Shown here: in pieces, positions 6,604-12,750 of the stretch
Layout of the letters: the number at the start of each line of letters is the position of its first letter
Position numbering within the stretch: position 1 is the stretch's first letter
NCBI GenBank assembly: GCA_902461475.1
Contig: CABPXX010000005.1
Span: 1-13,530, forward strand
Source of the DNA: an uncultured Eubacteriales bacterium
GTDB taxonomy: Bacteria; Bacillota; Clostridia; Oscillospirales; Oscillospiraceae
Reading direction: 5' to 3'
DNA length: 13,530 nt
The notes under the pieces: model-generated
Seen by the model: only the letters and a program-made list of their open reading frames with translations
What the model was told of the DNA's origin: nothing
The model's database searches: none
Made by a program: the position numbers and the translations under genes

Positions 6604-6894
6604 TCAGACCTTCAAATGAATGCTTCCCTTGGTATTGCTCCCGGTGATGGTGACTTGATAGGAATCAGTTTGAGAAATCTTCAGATGGAATTGAGAGGTA
6701 TCTAAATTGTCATTCTGGTAGAGCGGGGTGCCATCACTCCCTTCAATGGCGATCCCCAAGGCCCCTTCATCCACCTGCATCGCCACATCCAACACATCGC
6801 CGGACTGCAAGCGCATAGTGTGGGTAAAGCTTCCGTTGAGGATGGAATAGTCCAGAGCGATCTCATCGGGATTCAATAGACTGCTTCCATTCAC
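6604..6894 (-). CDS. Beta-rich domain, probably the C-terminal part of lipoprotein 2 in a shifted frame
   Basis: 96 codons starting at a GTG (6892-6894) that overlaps the end of the preceding frame by 32 bases. The frame is closed by a TAA (6898-6900) just upstream, so it cannot extend. The protein has no signal peptide or membrane segment. It looks like a secreted beta-sandwich of the PPC type (SFTHTMRLQSGDVLDVAM, then GIAIEGSDGTPLYQ and TDSYQVTITG). A lone cytosolic copy would be odd, so either a single-base indel split one lipoprotein gene, or the GTG is used by coupled re-initiation: GGGAGGAG lies 10 bases before it. I favour a frameshift. The function is unknown. Confidence 0.6.
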   Translation of the reverse strand: MNGSSLLNPDEIALDYSILNGSFTHTMRLQSGDVLDVAMQVDEGALGIAIEGSDGTPLYQNDNLDTSQFHLKISQTDSYQVTITGSNTKGSIHLKV

Positions 6895-7261
6895 TGTTTA
6901 GCAGCTCCTCCCAGGAAAGACCTCCCCAGCCGCCGCCAAAGAAGAAATTGAGGTCAGGCACCTCCGAAGTCTGTGACGTTTCCATCTCCTCTGGCATCAC
7001 TGTAGTCTGTGGCTCCTCGGTCCCCTCTGGCACAGAGTCCGTTGTCAGTGCCGAAGGGTCATCCACTGCGGCAGTTTGGCAGGAGACCAGAGAGCCGCTG
7101 AGTATCACTCCAGCGCACACCAGGCCCAGCACCGCCAGGGGAGGCCGTTTCTTCTTCCACTGGAACAGACTGCGCAGACGCAATCCCATCTCCTGTGCCG
7201 TTGGAGAAAAGGGCGTGGTAAAAGGAGGATGAGGTGGAACCGGATGCTTGTTTTTCTTCAT
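6863..7261 (-). CDS. Lipoprotein 2, N-terminal part (membrane anchor and acidic linker)
   Basis: 132 residues. A basic N-terminal extension (PFTTPFSPTAQEMG, then LFQWKKKRPP) is followed by a hydrophobic segment (about 41-60) ending in a lipobox (LVSC, Cys61). A Thr/Glu/Pro-rich linker (about 62-105) precedes a Gly-rich FFFGGGWGG segment. The frame ends soon after, in WKQSIESR, with no folded outer domain. The first 60 residues align closely with lipoprotein 1, including PFTT, FS.TA.E.G.R and GSLVSC. The start has AGGAG ten bases upstream and follows the DUF1287 stop by 15 bases. The missing outer domain appears to be encoded in the overlapping frame that follows (6604-6894). Confidence 0.65.
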   Translation of the reverse strand: MKKNKHPVPPHPPFTTPFSPTAQEMGLRLRSLFQWKKKRPPLAVLGLVCAGVILSGSLVSCQTAAVDDPSALTTDSVPEGTEEPQTTVMPEEMETSQTSEVPDLNFFFGGGWGGLSWEELLNSEWKQSIESR

Positions 7262-7276
7262 CGCTTCAAACTCCTT

Positions 7277-7978
7277 TCACACACCGCCCCAGGCCACCAG
7301 AACCTCTTGGGGCACACGGGAGGCATCAAAGCGGAAGTGAGCCTCCACTAGAGACCGACCCAGATAATCCTCTTCCCGGCGAAATTGACCTGCATTGTGC
7401 AGAATATAGGGTTGTCCGCTCCGGTTGCGCAGATCGGACACCACCCCGATGTGTTTGCCCCCGTTGAAGATCACAATGTCACCGGGCTGCCACTGGTCAA
7501 GATCTGTGATATCACAGGTCAACTCTAGGGCGTAGGCCTGGAAGAAGGCCCATAGATTTTTCACCCTGCGAAAATCAATGTTGGCATCCCGGTATTGGAT
7601 GTCTGGATAGCGGTCCGGGTACTGGTGCACGTCCTGGTCCACCATATCCCGCAGAGAGTAGCCTGCCTGCCGGAACGCCCGCCAAACCACATCGGTACAC
7701 ACCCCAATGTCCTCCGGTGGATACCCTCCGGCGTAATATCTACCATCATAGGTGGGATGGTTCTCTGAGTCTTGCTTGGCTCCCAGCAGAAAATCCGTGT
7801 AGTCATCTACACCGTTGTGGTTATAGTCCTGGGGGCTGTACACTACGTCAATGCCGAAGTGCTGGGAGGAGTAGGTCCGCTTGGGCAAAATGTCGTAATA
7901 TTGCAGAACTAAGGCCACAGCCAACACCAAAACTCCTACACTTGCCAGGATCATCACCCAGGTTTTTCGCTTGTGCAT
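7277..7978 (-). CDS. Membrane-anchored DUF1287 protein, NlpC/P60-like fold
   Basis: A 233-residue protein with a single N-terminal membrane anchor (about 7-26) and an outer DUF1287 domain. The domain contains GGYPPEDIGVCTDVV (candidate nucleophile C94), NIDFRRVKNL, WQPGDIVIF, KHIGVVSD (candidate H176) and the ending ILHNAG (H194). A DxNxNGxxD loop at 51-59 resembles a calcium site. The Cys/His pattern and PGDIV...HIGVV spacing resemble NlpC/P60 cysteine peptidases and amidases, so action on peptidoglycan at the outer membrane face is likely but not demonstrated. It lies 15 bases after the M56 gene with GGGAGGGATGGGAG before the ATG, in the BlaI-controlled operon. DUF1287 assignment is by remembered motifs. 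Confidence 0.75.
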   Translation of the reverse strand: MHKRKTWVMILASVGVLVLAVALVLQYYDILPKRTYSSQHFGIDVVYSPQDYNHNGVDDYTDFLLGAKQDSENHPTYDGRYYAGGYPPEDIGVCTDVVWRAFRQAGYSLRDMVDQDVHQYPDRYPDIQYRDANIDFRRVKNLWAFFQAYALELTCDITDLDQWQPGDIVIFNGGKHIGVVSDLRNRSGQPYILHNAGQFRREEDYLGRSLVEAHFRFDASRVPQEVLVAWGGV

Positions 7979-7993
7979 CTCCCATCCCTCCCA

Positions 7994-8830
7994 TCATGTT
8001 TGCCGATGGACTCTGGCTGCCGCCTGGAGGATGGTCTCCCCATAAGCCAGATGCTCCTCTTCTGGCAGCACGGTCAGTGCCATCTCGTCACAGGCCAGTT
8101 CAATGTCTCGGTCCACCTGACGCACCATCAGCCACATCACCGGATTGAACCAGTGTACCGAAACCGTCAGCATCACTAGCGCTTTCAGCCAGATATCTCT
8201 ACGGCGATAGTGAATCAGTTCATGGAGTAGAGCATAGTCCATCCTGTCCTCTGGTGATGTGTCCTGAGGTAACATCAGGGCAGGGGCCACCAGTCCCGTC
8301 AACATAGGTACCTCCAGCCCAGGGCACGCCAATAACCTAGGTACTCGCTTAAGGTTCAGCCGCTGGGCCTGTGCCGCATATCGGCAGCACACCTCTTCCC
8401 GGGTCTCCACCGATGCCCAGCGTCTCAGGTAGCGGCGCAGCCTCATATGAGATACTCCGCTCCATACCAGGACCCCGCACATTCCCAACAGCCACACCCC
8501 GCTTACGATGTGAGACACGGTAAGCGCTGGTGCTTCCTCCTCCTCATCGGGATGAAGCTGGGGAACGGTTTCCGCATCCGGGGCAACCGTGGGCGCAGCG
8601 GATACCGCCACCGGGCGGTCCAGCTGGGGCACTGTCATCTGAACCGGAGCTTGGACCTGGGGTACTAGGGGCAACAAAATAATCAGACGCAGACACAGCA
8701 GCGCCCAAATCACACACCGCCACTTGGCCGCATATCTGGCCCGGGTAACTCGTGCCACTCCTATGAGAACCAGCGCTACCACGCCGCCCCCCAGGGACAG
8801 GACAAACAGATCCATCAAAATCTCATCCAT
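7994..8830 (-). CDS. M56 (BlaR1-like) membrane metallopeptidase, lacking the C-terminal sensor
   Basis: A 278-residue protein with membrane segments near 5-28, 36-55 and 103-124, an outer loop rich in Pro/Val/Glu between the second and third, and a cytoplasmic zinc protease domain. The zinc motif is HELIH at 203-207 with third ligand E244 in DIELACDE. In BlaR1/MecR1 this protease is switched on by an outer sensor and inactivates the repressor BlaI. Here the chain ends at YGETILQAAARVHRQT, just after the catalytic domain. The juxtamembrane region, fourth helix and sensor domain are absent. The ATG at 8830 has GGAGGGG upstream. A GTG at 8842 is in frame but has no good ribosome site. It overlaps the blaI stop by 8 bases, indicating coupling. 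Confidence 0.8.
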   Translation of the reverse strand: MDEILMDLFVLSLGGGVVALVLIGVARVTRARYAAKWRCVIWALLCLRLIILLPLVPQVQAPVQMTVPQLDRPVAVSAAPTVAPDAETVPQLHPDEEEEAPALTVSHIVSGVWLLGMCGVLVWSGVSHMRLRRYLRRWASVETREEVCCRYAAQAQRLNLKRVPRLLACPGLEVPMLTGLVAPALMLPQDTSPEDRMDYALLHELIHYRRRDIWLKALVMLTVSVHWFNPVMWLMVRQVDRDIELACDEMALTVLPEEEHLAYGETILQAAARVHRQT

Positions 8831-9197
8831 GGTCCCCTCCACCCAATTGGTCCAGGAGAGACCGGAGGTCCTCCACCTCCTGTTTCGTCATACCCCCCTT
8901 GGCCAGTGCGGCCACAAATTTGCGGGGAGAGCCGTCATACAGTTTGGAGAGAATGGAATGGCTGTCAAAGGTGAGGTACTCCTCCCGACTCACCAGAGGC
9001 GTGTAGCGGTTGAGCTTTCCGTCCCGTCTGGCGCTGACAACCCCCTTCTCCGTCAAACGAGTCAGGTACGTGTTCACCGTGTTAGAGGCCAACCCTAGCG
9101 GTGCCAAGGTCTCCTCCAGCTGCGCCCGGGAGGCATCCCCTCCGCAGGCCCACAGGGCCTTCATCACTTCCAGCTCGCTGTCTGGCAAATGCTTCAT
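8823..9197 (-). CDS. blaI: BlaI/MecI/CopY family repressor
   Basis: A 124-residue winged-helix repressor. The N-terminal DNA-binding domain covers about 1-70 (LPDSELEVMKALWACGGDAS, then LASNTVNTYLTRLTEKGVV and a wing with KLNRYTPLVSREEY). The C-terminal part (about 75-120), with SHSILSKLYDGSPRKFVAAL, fits the helical dimerisation region. Family members bind TACTACA-N2-TGTAGTA-type dyads and are removed by proteolysis triggered by BlaR1. Two such dyads lie just upstream, one between its own -35 and -10, so autorepression is strongly suggested. It heads an operon with an M56 protease, a DUF1287 protein and lipoproteins. No beta-lactamase gene is in the window, so the controlled function is probably envelope maintenance rather than classical beta-lactamase induction. 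Confidence 0.85.
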   Translation of the reverse strand: MKHLPDSELEVMKALWACGGDASRAQLEETLAPLGLASNTVNTYLTRLTEKGVVSARRDGKLNRYTPLVSREEYLTFDSHSILSKLYDGSPRKFVAALAKGGMTKQEVEDLRSLLDQLGGGDHG

Positions 9198-9206
9198 GGT
9201 ATCACC

Positions 9207-9222
9207 AACTTCATATGTAGTA
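9207..9222. promoter_or_regulatory. BlaI-type operator 1
   Basis: AACTTCATATGTAGTA is a near-dyad of the TACTACA-N2-TGTAGTA type. It lies in the blaI leader between the predicted transcript start and the start codon. It reads as WACTTCA-N2-TGTAGTA, the same as the reverse complement of the second site. Confidence 0.65.
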
Positions 9223-9231
9223 GTTGATTAT

Positions 9232-9260
9232 ATACTACACTTGAAGTAGATGGTTGTCAA
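9232..9260 (-). promoter_or_regulatory. Promoter of the blaI operon
   Basis: On the minus strand a perfect TTGACA (9255-9260) is followed after 17 bases by TAGTAT (9232-9237), a 4/6 -10. A TATAAT also occurs but 22 bases away. Operator 2 fills the spacer, so bound repressor would exclude RNA polymerase. Confidence 0.65.
9233..9248. promoter_or_regulatory. BlaI-type operator 2
   Basis: TACTACACTTGAAGTA is an imperfect 16-bp dyad lying between -35 and -10 of the blaI promoter. Its centre is 26 bases from that of operator 1, and the two have opposite orientation of the better half-site (TGTAGTA at 9216-9222 and TACTACA at 9233-9239). Confidence 0.7.
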
Positions 9261-9318
9261 GGGATTTTTGCCTATCTCTCTCCGTATACATGAAGCCAAG
9301 AAAGAGGAGGGGAGACAC

Positions 9319-9504
9319 ATGAAGCCCAGATTTGCAACCCTGTACGAAATCCAAGATGCCCGCCCTGTCTCACCGGAGACAGACCCGGAATTTTTTCAGC
9401 TACTCCGTACCAGTCTACTTCTGGCCCTAGGCGAACAAGGGATATTGGAGCGGGAGCAGATAGACCTGGCCTTAGAGCAGCTAGAAAAGGGCAATCAGCC
9501 ATGA
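9319..9504 (+). CDS. Small protein coupled to the serine recombinase
   Basis: 61 residues with no membrane segment, signal or recognised domain. The first half is KPRFATLYEIQDARPVSPET-like and the second half is a predicted helical pair rich in Leu/Glu/Gln (LLRTSLLLALGEQGILEREQ and onward). The chosen ATG has a strong GAGGAGGGGAG site 5-14 bases upstream. The frame is open back to 9250 without a comparable site. Its stop overlaps the recombinase start (ATGA at 9501-9504), so translation is coupled. Small proteins directly before clostridial serine recombinases are, as I recall, common, and an accessory or excision-factor role is possible but unproven. Confidence 0.6.
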   Translation: MKPRFATLYEIQDARPVSPETDPEFFQLLRTSLLLALGEQGILEREQIDLALEQLEKGNQP

Positions 9505-10976
9505 TTTCCGTGGCCAGTTATTGCCGAGTCTCCACCGACAAGGAGGACCAGGCAAACTCCTTTGCCGCCCAGCAGCGCTACTTCTCCCAGTACATCCGCC
9601 AACACCCCCAGTGGGAGCTGTATCGCATCTATGCCGACGAGGGTATCACAGGCACCAGTACCAAACGGCGAGCCGCCTTTCAGCGGATGATTCAGGACGC
9701 CCAGGACGGGAAATTTCGCATCATTCTCACCAAGGAAGTCAGCCGTTTTTCCCGAAATCTGTTGGACACCATCGCCTATACCAGGAAACTCAAGGCCCTG
9801 GGGGTCTCGGTTCTCTTTCTCACCGACGGTATCAACACCATGGACCCGGACGCAGAGCTACGGCTGTCCATTATGGCCTCCATTGCCCAGGAGGAGAGCC
9901 GAAGGACCTCAGCCCGGGTGAAATGGGGACAGACCCGGCAGATGGAGCGGGGGGTGGTATTCGGGCGGTCCATGCTGGGGTACGATGTGAAAGATGGGGT
10001 ACTCTCCATCAACCCAGAGGGAGCCCGTCTGGTGCAGCGTATTTTCCACCTTTATGGAGTGGAAAAACTGAGTACCACACAAATCGCCCGGATGCTGGAG
10101 GGGGAGGGCGTGCGCACCTGTTCTGGGAACTCCCATTGGAGCAGCAGCTACCTGGTGAAGCTCTTAAAAAACGAAAAGTATGTGGGAGACCTGGTGCAGA
10201 AAAAGACCTACACCCCCGATTATCTCAGCCATGCCAAACGTCAAAACCACGGAGAAGAGCCGATGATCACCCTGATAGACCATCACGTTCCCATCATTTC
10301 CCGGGACCTGTGGGATACCGTACAACAGGAGTTAGCACAGCGTAGCAAGCACACCTCACAAAGCCGTTCCGTGTACTATGCTCTCTCTGGTAAGATCAAA
10401 TGCGGGGTATGTGGCGCCACCTTCGTGGCCCGGCGGCGCAAGCTCCTGGACGGAAAAGTCATTCTCCGGTGGAGCTGCGCCTCATCTGTCCGTGGAGGGT
10501 GTAAGATTGCCCGCATACTCCGGGACGATGACGCCAGGCAGATGTTCCGTCAAGCCCTGTTTTCCCTGGAGTTGAGTCCTTCCAGCTTACGTACCTCCAT
10601 CACTCATTTGCTCCATGGAGACAGCCCCAACAGGGAACAGGTGGAACGGGAACAATCACGCATCTTAGACCGGAAAGCCGTTCTCCTGGACGCCTACGCC
10701 TCCGGGCACATCACCAAGGAGGAACTGGCCCTCATGAAAGAGACGTATGACCGAAAACTCACCAGCCTGGAACAGCGGTTGCAGGCACCTTCGCCAGATA
10801 TCATCCCAGAGGAGGCAATGGAGCATATCCTACAACACCCAGAGGCCAGCGATGCCCTATGCAAGCTACTAGTGGAGGAAATTACGGTCTGTTCCCAACG
10901 GATTGTGGAGCTAAAGCTATCTCATCTCCCCATGAGGTTCCAATTTCGAGATGGAACTCCGCTTGCCAGCGGGTAG
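9501..10976 (+). CDS. Large serine recombinase (site-specific integrase type)
   Basis: A 491-residue protein. The N-terminal resolvase/invertase catalytic domain (about 1-150) has the nucleophile Ser11 in YCRVSTDKEDQANS, with Arg9, and also TKEVSRFSRN and EESRRTS with catalytic-type arginines. A recombinase domain follows (about 160-275), then a zinc beta-ribbon near 300-340 (KCGVCGATF, later WSCASS and GGCK, giving four cysteines). The C-terminal region contains a helical coiled-coil segment (about 370-430). It would cut, exchange and rejoin DNA at specific att sites through a Ser-DNA intermediate. It is full length with no frameshift. No partner transposon genes, no second recombinase and no recognisable att core are seen nearby. 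Confidence 0.9.
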   Translation: MISVASYCRVSTDKEDQANSFAAQQRYFSQYIRQHPQWELYRIYADEGITGTSTKRRAAFQRMIQDAQDGKFRIILTKEVSRFSRNLLDTIAYTRKLKALGVSVLFLTDGINTMDPDAELRLSIMASIAQEESRRTSARVKWGQTRQMERGVVFGRSMLGYDVKDGVLSINPEGARLVQRIFHLYGVEKLSTTQIARMLEGEGVRTCSGNSHWSSSYLVKLLKNEKYVGDLVQKKTYTPDYLSHAKRQNHGEEPMITLIDHHVPIISRDLWDTVQQELAQRSKHTSQSRSVYYALSGKIKCGVCGATFVARRRKLLDGKVILRWSCASSVRGGCKIARILRDDDARQMFRQALFSLELSPSSLRTSITHLLHGDSPNREQVEREQSRILDRKAVLLDAYASGHITKEELALMKETYDRKLTSLEQRLQAPSPDIIPEEAMEHILQHPEASDALCKLLVEEITVCSQRIVELKLSHLPMRFQFRDGTPLASG

Positions 10977-10991
10977 GAAAAAGACTATACT
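10963..10991 (+). promoter_or_regulatory. Promoter for the alkD-like gene
   Basis: TTGCCA (10963-10968), exactly 17 bases, then TATACT (10986-10991); both are 5/6 matches. The -35 lies inside the last codons of the recombinase gene. The predicted start is about 25 bases before the GTG codon. Confidence 0.65.
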
Positions 10992-11022
10992 AGTGGTATT
11001 CTCAGAAAAGGAGAGAGCTACC

Positions 11023-11706
11023 GTGGACACTCCCATTGTACACCGTCTGTTCGCCCTGCAAGATCTGACTTATCAGAAGTTTCAGTGTAAGCTCATGCCC
11101 ACCGTCAATCAGGACGTGGTCATCGGTGTGCGTATGCCTGAACTCCGCCGACTGGCAAAGCAACTACGGGACACCCCTGAGGCGGAACAATTTCTCAACC
11201 AGCTCCCCCACACCTACTACGAGGAAAACAACCTCCACGGCTTGTTGCTGTGTGAGTACAGGGGATATGAGGAGACCGTAGAGGCCCTGAACCGTTTTCT
11301 CCCCTATGTGGACAACTGGGCCACCTGTGATTTGCTCAGCCCGAAAGCCTTTGGAAAGCACCCGGAGCCCTTGCCTCGCCAGGCGTGGACCTGGATGCAA
11401 TCCCATCACACCTATACCGTGCGCTTTGGCTTGGGCGTTCTGTTGCGTTTCTACCTGGACAGCTATTTCTCGCCGGAGTACCTGGATTGGGCCGCAGAGG
11501 TGAATACCGAGGACTACTATGTCCAGATGATGGTGGCGTGGTACTTTGCAGAAGCCCTGGTGAAGCAGCCGGACGCCGCCTTACCCTATCTCACCCAACA
11601 CCGACTCTCTCCCTGGATTCATAACAAGACCATCCAAAAAGCCACGGAGAGTTTTCGCATTGACCCGGAACAGAAGGCATTTTTGCGCTCTCTGCGAGTC
11701 AAATAA
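11023..11706 (+). CDS. alkD: DNA alkylation repair protein, AlkD-like HEAT-repeat glycosylase
   Basis: A 227-residue protein starting at GTG with AAGGAG nine bases upstream. The open frame runs back to 10951, but that part overlaps the recombinase end and the promoter, so the GTG is preferred. The sequence is all-helical. Motifs typical of the AlkD superfamily include VGVRMPELRRLAK-type text near the N-terminus, YEENNLHGLLL, VDNWATCDLLSPKAF (the Asn-Trp-Asp region around the catalytic Asp), TVRFGLGVLLRFYLD and the ending IHNKTIQKATESFRI. AlkD removes N3- and N7-alkylated purines without base flipping. This protein belongs to a divergent clostridial branch, so its exact substrate is uncertain. 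An ogt gene two positions downstream supports a repair role. Confidence 0.8.
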   Translation: MDTPIVHRLFALQDLTYQKFQCKLMPTVNQDVVIGVRMPELRRLAKQLRDTPEAEQFLNQLPHTYYEENNLHGLLLCEYRGYEETVEALNRFLPYVDNWATCDLLSPKAFGKHPEPLPRQAWTWMQSHHTYTVRFGLGVLLRFYLDSYFSPEYLDWAAEVNTEDYYVQMMVAWYFAEALVKQPDAALPYLTQHRLSPWIHNKTIQKATESFRIDPEQKAFLRSLRVK

Positions 11707-11739
11707 ATCTGTATATCAAATACCGAGAGGAGTTTTATT

Positions 11740-12156
11740 ATGAGAATTGCAGTTACCTATGAGAACGGACAGATTTATCAGCATTTCGGACACACCAAGC
11801 AGTTCAAGGTATATGACATCGTAGATGGATCTGTGGCAAACACTCAGATCGTGGACACCAACGGCAGCGGGCATGGAGCCCTGGCCGGATTTCTCGGCGA
11901 CCTGCATGTGGATGCCGTCATCTGCGGCGGTATTGGCGGAGGCGCTCAGAACGCCTTGGCCGCTGCCAACATTCGGCTCTACGGCGGCGTCTCCGGTGAA
12001 GCCGATCAGGCAGTAGAGGCTCTGTTGGCCCAGACCTTGAACTACAACCCCGATGTCAAGTGCAGCCATCATGGGGAGCACCATCACCATGACCACACCT
12101 GTGGCGACCATGGCTGTGGTGGTCATGACCACGGTGAACACTGCTCCCATGAATAA
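11740..12156 (+). CDS. NifX/NifB-type dinitrogenase iron-molybdenum cofactor family protein with His/Cys-rich tail
   Basis: A 138-residue protein. Residues 1-100 form the RNase H-like Fe-Mo cofactor-binding fold (MRIAVTYENGQIYQHFGHTK, then GHGALAGFLGDLHVDAVICG and GGIGGGAQNAL). The last 31 residues (108-138) hold 12 His and 4 Cys, with HGEHHHHDH, GDHGCGGHDHG and CSHE, an obvious metal-binding tail. Many anaerobes carry such proteins without nitrogenase, and no nif genes are seen here, so metal-cluster carriage or metal storage is more likely than nitrogen fixation. The start has GAGAGGAG upstream. It follows alkD by 33 bases without a clear promoter and overlaps ogt by 8 bases, so it is read with its neighbours. 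Confidence 0.85.
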   Translation: MRIAVTYENGQIYQHFGHTKQFKVYDIVDGSVANTQIVDTNGSGHGALAGFLGDLHVDAVICGGIGGGAQNALAAANIRLYGGVSGEADQAVEALLAQTLNYNPDVKCSHHGEHHHHDHTCGDHGCGGHDHGEHCSHE

Positions 12157-12631
12157 GCGGAAAGCAGCAGAGATTTTCGCTGTATACACGTTCCCATGTG
12201 GCACTTTTCGAGTGGAGCAGGCCGGGGACTGTATCGTCTCCATCTCCGCTGTGCAGGGTCCTGTTCCGAACTATGGGACCCCCACACCGCTGACCCAGCA
12301 ACTGGCCAGCCAAATGGAGGAATACTTTCAGGGTTACCGTAAGACCTTTGACATTCCGTACATCCTTCACGGCACTCCGTTTCAGGTGCGGGTCTGGCAG
12401 GCTCTATGCCGGATTCCATATGGCCAGACACGGAGCTACCGGGACATTGCCGAAGAAATTGGCCAGCCCAAAGCCTACCGAGCCGGAGGCATGGCCAACC
12501 ACCGAAACCCCATGATGCTGGTGGTGCCTTGTCACCGAGTCATTGGGGCAGACGGCTCCTTGGGTGGTTACGCCGGAGGGCTGGAACTAAAGCGATTTCT
12601 TCTATCTCTGGAACAAAACCATACCTCATGA
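12149..12631 (+). CDS. ogt: Methylated-DNA-protein cysteine methyltransferase
   Basis: A 160-residue O6-alkylguanine repair protein. The suicide active-site motif VVPCHRVIG has Cys128. Upstream are the DNA-binding helix and Arg finger (YGQTRSYRDIAEEIGQ, then RAGGMANHRNP with R111) and, after it, GSLGGYAGGLELKRFLL, all in the usual order. The protein transfers an alkyl group from O6-methylguanine to its own Cys in a single-turnover reaction. The N-terminal ~70 residues are a variable Ada/Ogt-type domain. The start overlaps the end of the NifX-type gene (ATGAATAA), with no good Shine-Dalgarno, so coupling is likely. The same frame is open back to 12053 but that is an extension through the upstream gene. 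A terminator follows directly. Confidence 0.9.
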   Translation: MNKRKAAEIFAVYTFPCGTFRVEQAGDCIVSISAVQGPVPNYGTPTPLTQQLASQMEEYFQGYRKTFDIPYILHGTPFQVRVWQALCRIPYGQTRSYRDIAEEIGQPKAYRAGGMANHRNPMMLVVPCHRVIGADGSLGGYAGGLELKRFLLSLEQNHTS

Positions 12632-12634
12632 TTG

Positions 12635-12670
12635 AAAAGCAGCGGTAAGTCCTGGCTTATCGCTGCTTTT
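12635..12670. terminator. Rho-independent terminator after ogt
   Basis: A 15-bp stem (AAAAGCAGCGGTAAG, 12635-12649, with 12656-12670; one G-T wobble) around loop TCCTGG, ending in a TTTT run. The A-run at the left end would let it work on the minus strand too. Confidence 0.85.
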
Positions 12671-12686
12671 ATTCACAATTTGTTTC

Positions 12687-12715
12687 TGGACAATGGTGGC
12701 CAAATAAGATACACT
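12687..12715 (+). promoter_or_regulatory. Promoter for the SanA/YdcF-like gene
   Basis: TGGACA (12687-12692) is 17 bases from TACACT (12710-12715). The match is moderate (5/6 and 4/6), but the placement, just after a terminator and about 35 bases before the GTG, is right. Confidence 0.5.
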
Positions 12716-12750
12716 GTGGCTACCTATACAGAAAGGGGGTAGATTCCCCA

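Noticed and set aside
9241..9318. Plus-strand promoter for the small gene before the recombinase
   Set aside because: No -35/-10 pair with acceptable spacing was found. TATACA at 9285 has no partner -35.
5860..11020. A mobile element bounded by att sites at the cotJC junction and the recombinase 3' end
   Set aside because: I compared the sequences around about 5860 and 10980-11020 in both orientations and saw no shared core, and the missing cotJC half is not on the right side.
10951..11022. ATG at 10951 as start of the alkD-like gene
   Set aside because: It lies inside the recombinase end and upstream of the likely promoter. The GTG at 11023 has a good Shine-Dalgarno.
12053..12148. Upstream extension of the ogt frame
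   Set aside because: It overlaps the His-rich end of the NifX-type gene and gives a low-complexity Met/Thr/Val sequence. The ATG at 12149 fits the family length.
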